From assembly GCA_040414495.1 (NCBI GenBank), contig JBEDUI010000054.1, positions 28,764 to 92,763 on the forward strand: a DNA stretch of 64,000 bases. The letters are read 5' to 3'. Below, piece by piece: positions 43,648 to 52,220 of the stretch (its first letter is position 1; every line of letters starts with the position of its first letter). The notes below the pieces were generated by a model that was not told the DNA's origin, searched no databases, and saw only the letters and a program-made list of their open reading frames with translations. The position numbers and the translations under genes were made by a program. The stretch comes from DATAVB01 sp040414495 (GTDB lineage Bacteria; Actinomycetota; Actinomycetes; Mycobacteriales; QHCD01).

Positions 43648-44985
43648 TCAGTCGCGTCCCGCCTGAGCCGGGACAAAGTGGACGGTGAACCAGTCCACCG
43701 CCAACCAGGACACAGCTTCCAGCGCACCCGGCTCCTCAAACAGATGCGTCGCCTCCGGCACGATCTCGAGCCGGTTTTCGCACCGCAGATGGCTCTTCGC
43801 TATCCGGTTGAGGTGCAGCACCACCTCGTCGGCACCTCCGACAATAAGCAACGTGGGAGCGCGCACCAGCGCCAGCCGGGGTATCGCAAGATCGGGCCGA
43901 CCACCACGGGAAACGACCGCCGCGACCGGGCTGTCCGGTGCGCCGGCCGCCCAGAGCGCCGCCGCCGCGCCGGTACTTGCGCCGAAATAGCCAATCGGCA
44001 ACTGGCTGGTCTCCGGCGCGGTACGCAGCCAATTGGTGACATCGGTCAGCCGGTTGGCCAAGAGCCGTATATCGAACACATTGCCACGGTCGGTTTCCTC
44101 CTCGACCGTGAGCAGGTCGACCAGCAAGGTTCCCAATTCATTGGCGTTCAACGCCGCCGCCACATGCCTGTTTCGTGGACTATGCCGCGAACTGCCGCTG
44201 CCATGGGCAAACAGCACCAAGCCGCGCGCCCGCTCCGGCACGTGCAGATGCCCGGCCAACCGGGTCGTGCCGGACGGGATCGAGACATCGTCATCGCGGT
44301 GCTGGGGCCCGACGTCGACCACCGGCTGCTCGACCGGATGCTGTCGCTCGCGCGCCCCGGCCCGCTCCAACAATTCCGTTACGCGCTCGTCCGGCACCTG
44401 ATCGAAATGCCGATAAAACTCACCTACGGCGAAAAAGCGGGCCGATTCACGCAGGCATATAACGTCATCAGCGTCGGCTCGCACTACCTCGCCCAATCCG
44501 GCTGGAGCGACCGGAGTCGCGAGCACAATGCGGTTTGCGCCTCTGGCCCGCACGGCCTGGCAGGCGGCACGGGCGGTCGCTCCGGTGGCGATTCCGTCGT
44601 CAACCACAATCGCGGTCCGGCCGTCCAACCGCACCGATGCGCGGCCAGCGCGGAAACGTCGTGCCTGACGTTCGAGCGTTATGCGCTCCCGATCGGTAAT
44701 TGCGGCAATATGCTCAGCATCGATCCTGGCCTGCTGAACGACCCGATCGTTGAGCACCCGTACGCCGCCTTCGCCGATCGCGCCCAATCCCAACTCATGT
44801 TGGAAGGGCACACCCAGCTTGCGTACCACGGTGATATCCAGCGGCAAGCCGAGCTTCAGGGCAACCTCGTACGCCACCGGCACACCGCCGCGGGGCAGTC
44901 CGATCACGACCGCGTCGCCGAAATGGTGCTGTTGCAGCTCGGCGGCGAGGCGACGCCCGGCCTGTACCCGATCGCTGAATCGCAT
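43648..44985 (-). CDS. Phosphoribosyltransferase fused to dienelactone-hydrolase-like domain
   Basis: 445 residues from the ATG at 44983-44985 (MRFSDRVQAGRRLAAEL, GAGG 6 nt upstream); a GTG at 44997 with a more distant GGAGG is the alternative. PRTase domain at about 1-215: VVIGLPRGGVPVAYEVA and the PRPP loop TAIVVDDGIATGATARAA. The C-terminal alpha/beta-hydrolase is at about 225-440 with LFAHGSGSSRHSPRN and a nucleophile elbow GYFGASTGAAAALWA (G-x-S-x-G). Same architecture as Rv0571c, in the DosR regulon with the related Rv2030c. Substrate unknown. Confidence 0.9.
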   Translation of the reverse strand: MRFSDRVQAGRRLAAELQQHHFGDAVVIGLPRGGVPVAYEVALKLGLPLDITVVRKLGVPFQHELGLGAIGEGGVRVLNDRVVQQARIDAEHIAAITDRERITLERQARRFRAGRASVRLDGRTAIVVDDGIATGATARAACQAVRARGANRIVLATPVAPAGLGEVVRADADDVICLRESARFFAVGEFYRHFDQVPDERVTELLERAGARERQHPVEQPVVDVGPQHRDDDVSIPSGTTRLAGHLHVPERARGLVLFAHGSGSSRHSPRNRHVAAALNANELGTLLVDLLTVEEETDRGNVFDIRLLANRLTDVTNWLRTAPETSQLPIGYFGASTGAAAALWAAGAPDSPVAAVVSRGGRPDLAIPRLALVRAPTLLIVGGADEVVLHLNRIAKSHLRCENRLEIVPEATHLFEEPGALEAVSWLAVDWFTVHFVPAQAGRD

Positions 44986-44997
44986 GAGCGGCCTCAC

Positions 44998-45388
44998 AAC
45001 TGCTGTGTCCTCCGACCTCCCGGTGCGGTCGTCTGATCGCGTCGTTGCACCACAAAGTCCACATAGGATTTTTCGTAGCTGAAATGGCGCATTCGGGCTC
45101 CTCTCGCCGACGGGGCAAGCAGGTAGGTTCAGACAATCTCGCCCACGCTCCGATGGGCAGAGTCTTTAGCCCTCGCTTCAACGGCAAAGGGCTGGAATTG
45201 CCCTGCATCCCCAGCTATCACGTTTTCTGGCATCCAACCCACGTCGGGTACGAAATCCGCGGCAACGTTGGGACCTTCGCCTCCTGAACCACGGGGCTCT
45301 TCGGCTTTTACTGGGAGTTGTCAACCCGGAAGACCGACGTTGTCGCCCTTATGCAAGGCGATTCGCTCCAACACGAAGAGGGATCGAG
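44998..45388. other. Divergent intergenic region between fusion gene and CBS-BON gene
   Basis: 391 nt without a convincing gene; an 80-codon open frame from a TTG (45045-45287) has no RBS or recognisable protein. It contains the candidate DosR box at 45268-45285 and a weaker GGGGCTCTTCGGCTT repeat about 21 nt further on. A weaker CAAAGTCCA half-site near 45052-45060 lies closer to the leftward fusion gene. Confidence 0.5.
45268..45285. promoter_or_regulatory. Candidate DosR-like box upstream of CBS-BON gene
   Basis: TTGGGACCTTCGCCTCCT. Its core GGACCTTCGCCTC (45271-45283) is repeated identically at 48956-48968 in the ftsH/hydrogenase intergenic region. A 13-bp exact match in two short promoters of one island is unlikely by chance. 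Confidence 0.6.
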
Positions 45389-46066
45389 ATGAGACAGGTA
45401 ACCGCTGGTGATGTCATGACTCGATCGGTGGTGACGAGTCGAGTCGACGAGCCGCTGAAAATAGCCGTAAGCAGGATGATCGACAACAGGGTCGGCCTAT
45501 TGCCGGTGACCGACGACGCCCGGCATGTCCTGGGCGTGCTCTCCGAGAGCGACGTCATCCGTAAGCAGGAAAGCCCGACCGGGTCTGAGCAAGGTCGCGG
45601 GCGGTGGCTACGCCGTTTTCCCGAGCGCCAGGTTCGCGGCTCAACGACGGGCGAGATCATGACCACTCCCACCTATACGGTCGAGGAGTCCACGACCCTG
45701 CCCGAGGCCGCGCGGATCATGGATCAGTACGCCATCACCCACCTACCGGTGCTCGACAGCGAGAACCGGTTGATCGGGATCGTGGCTCGCGCCGACCTGC
45801 TGAGCGTTTATCTCAAGAGCGACCAGGAGATTCATGACGCGATTTATCGCGACATCATCGACGAGACCATGATGCTCGACCGGACATCGGTCACGGTCGC
45901 CGTGGAGAACGGAGTCGTCACATTGGCCGGTCGGTTGGAGAGTAGAAATCTCGTTCCGATACTCGTCCAATTCGTCTCGATGCTCGACGGGGTCGTCGGT
46001 GTCAAAAACCACCTGACGTATCGAGAAGACACCGTGGGTCTCCTGCAACAACCGCCCGGCGGCTAA
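45389..46066 (+). CDS. CBS-pair protein with C-terminal BON domain
   Basis: 225 residues. CBS1 (about 6-60, AGDVMTRSVVTSRVDEPLKI), CBS2 (about 88-140, EIMTTPTYTVEESTTLPEAA, then VARADLLSVYL) and a BON domain (about 150-215, SVTVAVENGVVTLAGRLESR). CBS pairs bind adenylates and BON domains are linked to membrane or phospholipid association. The related DosR protein Rv2626c (Hrp1) has CBS domains only. Convergent with the hibernation factor gene (8 nt). Confidence 0.9.
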   Translation: MRQVTAGDVMTRSVVTSRVDEPLKIAVSRMIDNRVGLLPVTDDARHVLGVLSESDVIRKQESPTGSEQGRGRWLRRFPERQVRGSTTGEIMTTPTYTVEESTTLPEAARIMDQYAITHLPVLDSENRLIGIVARADLLSVYLKSDQEIHDAIYRDIIDETMMLDRTSVTVAVENGVVTLAGRLESRNLVPILVQFVSMLDGVVGVKNHLTYREDTVGLLQQPPGG

Positions 46067-46074
46067 TACGCCGG

Positions 46075-46872
46075 TCAACGATCGAGGGCGGCTCTGATCA
46101 GCCCGTAATGTCCGTCGTACCGGTGGTAGAGCACGCTGGCATGTTCGTCCGCACTGTCCACAAAGAACACGAACGGTAACCCGGCCAGCTCGAGCCGATC
46201 TTTCGCCTCGGCAACGGTGAGCCGTGCCGCAGGTTGCGGGCTCACGGTGATCCGACCCGACGGGTGCCGCGTCGGCGACACCACGGCGGCAAGGCGATAA
46301 CCGGTCTCCCCCGACCGGTAGATCACCGATTCCAATCCGGTGTCGACGTCGGTGAACAGATAGAAGTCATAGTCCATCAGGTCCATTTCGGTGGCGGCGT
46401 CCGTGCACGACTCGGGTGTGAGCGCCAGCGATTTACGCCGCACAATTCGGCGCTCCCCAAAAGGCCTCGGGAAATACCCGGGTCGGCGCGTCGGCTCCTG
46501 GCCGTGCCGCCACTCGTGCTCCTCGCTCTTGGGCATGCCACCGCGGCGGGCCTCCCAGTGCCGGGCGAGCCGATCCAGCCGGCGGGATAACCGCTCCCGC
46601 AACAGGTCGATTGCCTGAGTCATCGTGGGCGCCGCGACCTGCGCGCGTACCAAACGACCATCAAGGTCCAGGTTGGCCTGGGCTATTGCCGGTCGACTCA
46701 CTGCCGGGTTCGCCGACTCGGTCAGCTTGGCGCGCGCGAAAAGGATCGGCTCATGGGCGTGATTGGCCAATGCCACAATCCGGGAACGCACGTATTCGGG
46801 CATGTTTGGGCGCACCTGGCCACGAACCACGACCGCCACATCGGGCATCGGCTGACTCGTACGTTGTCGCAT
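46075..46872 (-). CDS. Long ribosome hibernation promoting factor-like protein
   Basis: 265 residues. N-terminal S30AE/HPF-like domain (about 8-120, QANLDLDGRLVRAQVAAPTM then an amphipathic helix LLRERLSRRLDRLARHWEA). Two C-terminal S30AE_C dimerisation repeats follow: YDFYLFTDVDTGLESVIYRS and LPFVFFVDSADEHASVLYHR. Such proteins stop and pair ribosomes in stasis. The tandem C-terminal repeat is unusual; the DosR gene Rv0079 is a comparable protein. The RBS GAGGAGG overlaps the ftsH stop, so it is co-translated with ftsH. Confidence 0.88.
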   Translation of the reverse strand: MRQRTSQPMPDVAVVVRGQVRPNMPEYVRSRIVALANHAHEPILFARAKLTESANPAVSRPAIAQANLDLDGRLVRAQVAAPTMTQAIDLLRERLSRRLDRLARHWEARRGGMPKSEEHEWRHGQEPTRRPGYFPRPFGERRIVRRKSLALTPESCTDAATEMDLMDYDFYLFTDVDTGLESVIYRSGETGYRLAAVVSPTRHPSGRITVSPQPAARLTVAEAKDRLELAGLPFVFFVDSADEHASVLYHRYDGHYGLIRAALDR

Positions 46873-46884
46873 TGTCGAACCTCC

Positions 46885-48849
46885 TCACCCTGAGGTGACT
46901 GGCGAGAGCGGCTTGGCTGGCCCACCGTGCACGACTTCGAGCACGACCGACCCGTCGATGGTTTCGTGATAAACGAGGAGGGCCGAAAGCCGATCCAATG
47001 CGTCGCGATGCTCCCGCAACATATCGACCGCCCGCTGCTCCGCCTCTCGCAAAAGCCGCGACACTTCCTCGTCCACGATGCGTTGGGTCTGCTCGGAGTA
47101 CGGCCGGCGCACCTGGTCGGCCGCGCTTTCACCGAGGAACTGCGGCTCGCCGGTTCCGTACCCGACCGGACCGACCACTGTGGACAGACCGAATTCACGT
47201 ACCATTCGTGTCGCCACCTGCGTCGCACCGGACAGGTCGTTGGCGGCCCCGGTCGACGCCTCGCCGAATACCACCAGCTCCGCCGCCCGACCGCCCAACC
47301 GCACGGTCAGCAGATCGGTCAGATAGCCCTCGCTGTACAAATGCCGCTCCGCCTCCGGTAATTGTTCGGTCGAACCGAGCGCCATTCCGGAGGGCAGGAT
47401 CGTCACCTTCGCCACCGGGTCGGCGTGCTCGCACAACGCGGCCAGCAACGCGTGCCCGGACTCGTGCACCGCGACCGCATGCCGCTCCTCGGGCAGCAAC
47501 GCGTTCGAGGTTTCGCGACGGCCCAGCAGAACCCGGTCGCGGGCGGCGTCGAGATCCTCGCGGGTCAGCAGAGTACGGCCGGCGCGTACGGCGTTGATGG
47601 CCGCCTCGTTCAGCAGGTTGGCCAGATCCGCGCCGGAAAACCCCGGGGTCGCGCGGGCGGTCACGTCCAGATCGACGTCCTCGGCGAGTTGCTTGCCCAG
47701 CGCGTGCACTTCAAGAATCGCCGCCCGCTCGGCCTGATTCGGCAGCGGCACCACGACCTGCCGGTCGAACCGGCCCGGTCGCAGCAGCGCCGGATCCAGC
47801 GTCTCCGGCCGGTTGGTGGCGGCCAGCACCACGATCCCGCTGCTCTGGTCGAAGCCGTCCAATTCGGCCAGCAACTGGTTGAGCGTCTGCTCGCGTTCCT
47901 CGTGCCCGCCCTGCGCCATTCCGCGGCGACCGCCGATCGCATCCAATTCGTCGATAAAGATGATCGCCGGCGCGCGCTTGCGGGCTTCCTCGAACAGGTC
48001 GCGAACCCGGGAAGCGCCTACACCGACGAACATTTCCACGAACGCCGATCCGGTCACCGAGAGAAATGGCACTTCTGCTTCACCGGCTACCGCGCGGGCG
48101 AGCAGCGTCTTGCCGGTTCCCGGCGGCCCGACCATGATCACCCCGCGCGGTCCCTTGGCACCAGCGACGACGTACCGGCCCGGATGGCGCAGGAAATCCA
48201 CGACCTCGCTGATTTCCTGTTTCACACCGTCATATCCGGCCACATTGGCAAAACGCGTATCGGGCCGGACAGACTCGATGATTTTCGCCTTGGATCGGCC
48301 GAATCCGCTCATTCCGCCGGCCAGCGACCGTTGAGCGCGCCCGCCAATCCAGATAAAGAAACCCACCAGGATCAGGAATGGCAGAAACGCCAGCAGGGCC
48401 GACAGCCAGGCGCTGCCGCTGCTGCGGGTCGCGGTGATCGGCACCTGTTTGGTCCGCAACGCCTGCTGCAGCTGGGAAGTACCCAGCGCGGTGGGCAGTT
48501 GGCTGGTGAAACGCTCGCCGGTCTTCAGCTCACCGGTCACCGCGCCTTTGTCGTTGATCGACACCTCGGAAACGTTGCCCGCCTGAACCTTTGTGACCAG
48601 CGCGGTGTACGAGAGCGACGTCGTCTTATGCGTATTGCTCGACAGACTCGACACGACCAGCACCGCGACCGTTCCGGCGAGGAGAACCGCCCACAGAACC
48701 CATCGCCAGACCGGTGTTTTCGGCGGTGTTGCCGGTGGCGGCGGATCGCGTGGCGGGCCGGGCTTCGGGCTCACCGACAGGTGCCGGTTGGGCCACTGCG
48801 CGGCATTCAACATCCGGACCACAGCGCGTTCTCGCTTCTCATTCGGCAT
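46885..48849 (-). CDS. ftsH: FtsH-type ATP-dependent zinc metalloprotease
   Basis: 654 residues. Two membrane segments (about 45-65 and 155-175) flank an extracytoplasmic domain. The AAA+ module has Walker [15 protein letters not shown] and Walker [13 protein letters not shown], plus the second region of homology ([20 protein letters not shown]). The zinc site is HESGH in [13 protein letters not shown]. It degrades membrane and regulatory proteins. A proline-rich extension precedes the first helix. A second, dormancy-associated FtsH separate from the housekeeping copy is inferred from its position upstream of the hibernation factor and opposite the hydrogenase promoter. Confidence 0.95.
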   Translation of the reverse strand: MPNEKRERAVVRMLNAAQWPNRHLSVSPKPGPPRDPPPPATPPKTPVWRWVLWAVLLAGTVAVLVVSSLSSNTHKTTSLSYTALVTKVQAGNVSEVSINDKGAVTGELKTGERFTSQLPTALGTSQLQQALRTKQVPITATRSSGSAWLSALLAFLPFLILVGFFIWIGGRAQRSLAGGMSGFGRSKAKIIESVRPDTRFANVAGYDGVKQEISEVVDFLRHPGRYVVAGAKGPRGVIMVGPPGTGKTLLARAVAGEAEVPFLSVTGSAFVEMFVGVGASRVRDLFEEARKRAPAIIFIDELDAIGGRRGMAQGGHEEREQTLNQLLAELDGFDQSSGIVVLAATNRPETLDPALLRPGRFDRQVVVPLPNQAERAAILEVHALGKQLAEDVDLDVTARATPGFSGADLANLLNEAAINAVRAGRTLLTREDLDAARDRVLLGRRETSNALLPEERHAVAVHESGHALLAALCEHADPVAKVTILPSGMALGSTEQLPEAERHLYSEGYLTDLLTVRLGGRAAELVVFGEASTGAANDLSGATQVATRMVREFGLSTVVGPVGYGTGEPQFLGESAADQVRRPYSEQTQRIVDEEVSRLLREAEQRAVDMLREHRDALDRLSALLVYHETIDGSVVLEVVHGGPAKPLSPVTSG

Positions 48850-48888
48850 TCCGTGTACTCAGTGTCAACGACCACTCGACCGGACGTC

Positions 48889-48969
48889 AGGGTCCTTGTG
48901 CCCTCGTTGCTGGGTACAAGGACCAACTGAGAGTCCTTCCGGCGCCCGGCGGCGAGGACCTTCGCCTCT
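48889..48969. promoter_or_regulatory. Cluster of candidate DosR-like boxes between ftsH and the hydrogenase operon
   Basis: Three sites lie in the 182-nt divergent gap. AGGGTCCTTGTGCCCT (48889-48904) is near-palindromic and close to GGGACCTTTGGCCC. AAGGAC-n9-GTCCTT (48918-48938) is a perfect 6-bp inverted repeat. CGAGGACCTTCGCCTCT (48953-48969) shares 13 identical bases with the site upstream of the CBS-BON gene. Confidence 0.55.
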
Positions 48970-49031
48970 GGCCGTAGCCGAGGTGGTCGGCGTTGAGTGC
49001 TGGCAAGGGCAGCCCGACCGAGAGGGTGCTG

Positions 49032-50144
49032 ATGGATTCGCCAACCGCGCTGCTCGACCGGGCCGGCCTGGACCGGTTGATCGAGGTCCTGCGGGCCGAC
49101 GGATATACCGTGATCGGCCCGACCGTACGCGACAACGCCATCGTGCTGGCTGAGCTTGACTCGGGCGCGGGCCTCCCGGCTGGCTGGGGCGTACGAACCG
49201 GACCGGGACAATACCGGCTGTACCGACGCGACGACGCGGCCGTGTTCGCGCATTCAGCCGGCCCGCAGTCCTGGAAGAACGTGCTGCACCCGGCGCGGCG
49301 GCGACTGTGGTCTTCGGACTCTCCCGATGAATACGAGCCGGCGCCGAAATACGCCCTATTGGGGGTACGCGGCTGCGATCTGGCCGCCATCGGGACGCTC
49401 GCCGGAGTGCTCGGTGCGGGCGCACATCCCGACGGCGCATTTCGCCGTACCCATTCCCAGCTGTTTGTGGTGGCGGCCAATTGCACCGAGCCGGGCGAGG
49501 TGTGTTTCTGCACCTCGATGGGCACCGGCCCGGCCGCTGGTCCGGGCTACGACCTGGGCCTGACCGAGCGGATCGACGAAGCCGGTCACCGGTTCGTGGT
49601 CGATATCGCCAGCGACGCGGGTGCCCGAATAATGGCCCGGATATCGCACAATGACGCGTCGTCTGAGGACATCGCGCAGGCGCGGGCGCAGGTCGCGGCC
49701 GCCGCCGGGCGGATGGGCCGGTCCATGCCCGAGGTCGATCTGCGCGCGCTGTTGCGTGACAACCGGGAATCCCCGCACTGGCAGGACGTTGCCGACCGCT
49801 GCCTGACCTGCGGCAACTGCACAATGGTCTGCCCGACCTGTTTTTGCACCACCACCGAGGATGTCACCGATCTGACCGGCGACCACGCCGAACGATGGCA
49901 ACGCTGGGCGTCGTGCTTCGAGCTGGATTTCTCTTACGTACACGGCGGAAATGTGCGTCAGTCCGGCGCCAGCCGCTACCGGCAGTGGATGACCCACAAA
50001 CTCAGCACCTGGTACGACCAATTCGGCAGCTCCGGTTGCGTGGGCTGCGGCCGCTGCATTGCCTGGTGTCCGGTCGGCATCGACATTACGGCCGAGGCCG
50101 CTGCCCTCGCCGCCGGGTCAGGCGCGGACGATGCGCACCGATGA
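49032..50144 (+). CDS. hyhB: Hydrogenase iron-sulfur beta subunit (HyhB/HydB-like)
   Basis: 370 residues from the ATG at 49032 (AGAGGG upstream; a TTG 39 nt earlier is an alternative). C-terminal ferredoxin-like domain with two 4Fe-4S cysteine sets: [16 protein letters not shown] at about 257 and [14 protein letters not shown] at about 337. An upstream cysteine group ([12 protein letters not shown]) may bind another cluster. This is the electron-transfer subunit of group 3b cytosolic NAD(P)-linked [NiFe] hydrogenases (sulfhydrogenase type). First gene of a five-gene operon with overlapping or abutting reading frames. Confidence 0.9.
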   Translation: MDSPTALLDRAGLDRLIEVLRADGYTVIGPTVRDNAIVLAELDSGAGLPAGWGVRTGPGQYRLYRRDDAAVFAHSAGPQSWKNVLHPARRRLWSSDSPDEYEPAPKYALLGVRGCDLAAIGTLAGVLGAGAHPDGAFRRTHSQLFVVAANCTEPGEVCFCTSMGTGPAAGPGYDLGLTERIDEAGHRFVVDIASDAGARIMARISHNDASSEDIAQARAQVAAAAGRMGRSMPEVDLRALLRDNRESPHWQDVADRCLTCGNCTMVCPTCFCTTTEDVTDLTGDHAERWQRWASCFELDFSYVHGGNVRQSGASRYRQWMTHKLSTWYDQFGSSGCVGCGRCIAWCPVGIDITAEAAALAAGSGADDAHR

Positions 50145-50595
50145 TCCGCTGGCCGGCATCGCGACGTTTTCTCATTTGTCGCCGGCCGAACGCGCCGTGA
50201 TTTCTGGTACCACCCGGGTCGTGCAATTTCCCGCCGGAGAACGCCTTTTCGACGAAGGAGAGTCGGCGGACGGTTGCTGGCTCATCCAGGAGGGCCGAAT
50301 CGCCTTGGATATAGCCGTTCCCGGCCGCGGTGACGTCGTCGTCCAGACGCTGGGCCCGGGCGATCTGCTGGGCTGGTCCTGGCTGGTGGCGCCATTTCGT
50401 TGGCATTTCGGTGCGCGAGCTGTACAGCCGACGACGGCCGTCGCATTCGACACCGCACGGCTCCGGGAACTGGCTGAAGCGGATCCGGCCTTCGGTTACG
50501 CGCTGGTGCTCACATTGTTCACAGCGGTACTGCAACGGCTCCAGACGACCAGGGCCCGGTTGCTCGATCTTTACCGAGGCAGCGATGTCCACTGA
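50131..50595 (+). CDS. Cyclic-nucleotide-binding domain protein without DNA-binding domain
   Basis: 154 residues from the ATG at 50131, overlapping the end of hyhB by 14 nt. The CNB/Crp fold is complete ([40 protein letters not shown]), but the protein ends after the first C-helix region with no helix-turn-helix. It therefore cannot act as a classical Crp/Fnr activator. The phosphate-binding cassette arginine context is atypical, so cNMP binding is unproven. Insertion between hydrogenase subunits suggests a regulatory or assembly subunit. Confidence 0.85.
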   Translation: MRTDDPLAGIATFSHLSPAERAVISGTTRVVQFPAGERLFDEGESADGCWLIQEGRIALDIAVPGRGDVVVQTLGPGDLLGWSWLVAPFRWHFGARAVQPTTAVAFDTARLRELAEADPAFGYALVLTLFTAVLQRLQTTRARLLDLYRGSDVH

Positions 50596-51439
50596 AAGTG
50601 CCGCTGCTGCAGTCGAATCCGAGCCGATGGTGCCCCGGCCCTACCGGGTCGCCCACCGGGTTGTCGAAACCCACGACTCGGTCACACTGCATCTGACACC
50701 GCTCAGCACGCCGTTGCCACGCTTCCGGCCCGGGCAGTTCATGATGGTGTACGCCCACGGTATCGGTGAGGCGGCGATCTCGATCAGCGGAGATCCGTCC
50801 ACTCAGGACAATCTCGTTATTCATACGATCCGTGCGGTGGGCGCGGTTACCGCTGCGTTGCACGACACCCGACCCGGCGCGGTTATTGGCCTGCGCGGGC
50901 CGTACGGCACCAGCTGGGACATCGAGTCCGCTGCCCGTCACGATCTGGTCGTGGTCGCCGGCGGTGTCGGGTTGGCGCCGCTGCGGTCGGTCGTGCTCGG
51001 CGTATTGGCCGCCCGTGAGTGCTACGGCCGGGTCACATTGATCGTCGGCGCGCGGACGCCGGCGGAATTCCTCTACCGCGGCGAATTGGATTCCTGGGCT
51101 GCCCGTTCCGATCTCGATGTCGAGCTGACGATCGACCAGCCCGCGGCCGGGTGGGACGGCCCGGTCGGATTTGTCACCGAGCCGCTGCACCGTCTGCATT
51201 TCGACGGTGGCCGCACGATCGCTTTCCTGTGTGGCCCCGAGCCGATGATGCGCTTCTCCGCTCAGCTCTTGGTCGATAAGGGACTCGCGCCAACCGATAT
51301 CTGGCTGTCGCTGGAGCGGAACATGAAATGCGGCATCGCATTGTGTGGTCACTGCCAGCTCGGCCCGCTGCTCGTCTGCCGCGACGGGCCCGTCGTCGAC
51401 TACCGCGTCGCGCCACTGCTGCGGATCAAGGAGTTGTGA
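50585..51439 (+). CDS. hyhG: Hydrogenase FAD/NAD(P)-binding gamma subunit (HyhG/HydG-like)
   Basis: 284 residues from the ATG at 50585, overlapping the preceding gene by 11 nt. Ferredoxin-reductase fold: FAD domain ([20 protein letters not shown]), NAD(P) domain ([20 protein letters not shown]) and a C-terminal cysteine cluster ([19 protein letters not shown]) for a [2Fe-2S] centre. It transfers electrons between the hydrogenase iron-sulfur chain and NAD(P)H. Typical of group 3b hydrogenases. Confidence 0.92.
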   Translation: MSTESAAAAVESEPMVPRPYRVAHRVVETHDSVTLHLTPLSTPLPRFRPGQFMMVYAHGIGEAAISISGDPSTQDNLVIHTIRAVGAVTAALHDTRPGAVIGLRGPYGTSWDIESAARHDLVVVAGGVGLAPLRSVVLGVLAARECYGRVTLIVGARTPAEFLYRGELDSWAARSDLDVELTIDQPAAGWDGPVGFVTEPLHRLHFDGGRTIAFLCGPEPMMRFSAQLLVDKGLAPTDIWLSLERNMKCGIALCGHCQLGPLLVCRDGPVVDYRVAPLLRIKEL

Positions 51440-52203
51440 TGAGCACACCGACTCTCGCGGTCTGGAAATTCGCCTCCTGTGACGGCTGCCAGCTGACGCT
51501 GTTGGACTGCGAAGACGAACTGCTGAGCCTGGCCGGCCAGGTGCGGATCGCCCATTTCCTTGAGGCATCCAGCGCCGTACAGCCAGGCCCGTACGACGTT
51601 TCACTGGTCGAGGGCTCGATCACCACGTCCGGCGACGCCGAACGCATCCGGCATATCCGCGCCGAGTCGGGCAAGCTGGTCACGATCGGCGCCTGCGCCA
51701 CCGCCGGTGGTATTCAGGCACTGCGGAATTTCGGCGATGTCGCGGAATACGCGTCCATTGTGTACGCGAGCCCGCAGTACATTGACACCCTCGCCACATC
51801 GACTCCGATTTCCGCGCACGTTCCGGTCGACTTCGAGCTGCGTGGCTGCCCGATCGACCGCCGGCAGCTGCTCGAGGTGCTCACCGCGTTCCTGGTCGGC
51901 CGCAAGCCCGATATCCCCGACACCAGCGTATGCACCGAATGCAAACGCCGCGGCCTCACCTGCGTCATGGTCGCCGACGGAACGCCCTGCCTGGGCCCCG
52001 TCACCCACGCCGGCTGCGGCGCGCTCTGCCCGGCGCAATCGCGTGGCTGCTATGGCTGTTTCGGCCCGATGAGCGGCGCCAACATCCCGGCGCTGCTCCC
52101 CCAATTGCGCTCCTGCGGCATGCGGGAAGACGACATCAATCGCATCTTCGCAACCTTCAACGTGGCCGCGTTCTCTGATGAGGCGGAAAAGGACCAGGGC
52201 TGA
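51439..52203 (+). CDS. hyhS: [NiFe] hydrogenase small (delta) subunit
   Basis: 254 residues starting in a TGATG overlap with hyhG. The proximal-cluster motif is [15 protein letters not shown] at 13-27. Further cysteines lie in [17 protein letters not shown] and [11 protein letters not shown], with a distal group [19 protein letters not shown]. There is no twin-arginine signal, so the enzyme is cytosolic. It carries electrons from the active site to the beta subunit. Confidence 0.94.
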   Translation: MSTPTLAVWKFASCDGCQLTLLDCEDELLSLAGQVRIAHFLEASSAVQPGPYDVSLVEGSITTSGDAERIRHIRAESGKLVTIGACATAGGIQALRNFGDVAEYASIVYASPQYIDTLATSTPISAHVPVDFELRGCPIDRRQLLEVLTAFLVGRKPDIPDTSVCTECKRRGLTCVMVADGTPCLGPVTHAGCGALCPAQSRGCYGCFGPMSGANIPALLPQLRSCGMREDDINRIFATFNVAAFSDEAEKDQG

Positions 52204-52220
52204 GCTACCGCGCCAGGAAA

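Noticed and set aside
43678..45036. 452-codon plus-strand open frame opposite the PRTase-hydrolase gene
   Set aside because: It is antisense to a gene with clear domain motifs and its translation is arginine/histidine-rich without recognisable folds; a GC-rich codon-bias shadow.
45045..45287. 80-codon ORF upstream of the CBS-BON gene
   Set aside because: TTG start, no RBS, no protein-like pattern, and it covers the candidate regulatory boxes.
47362..48930. 522-codon plus-strand open frame opposite ftsH
   Set aside because: Antisense to a fully conserved FtsH; no RBS and no recognisable protein.
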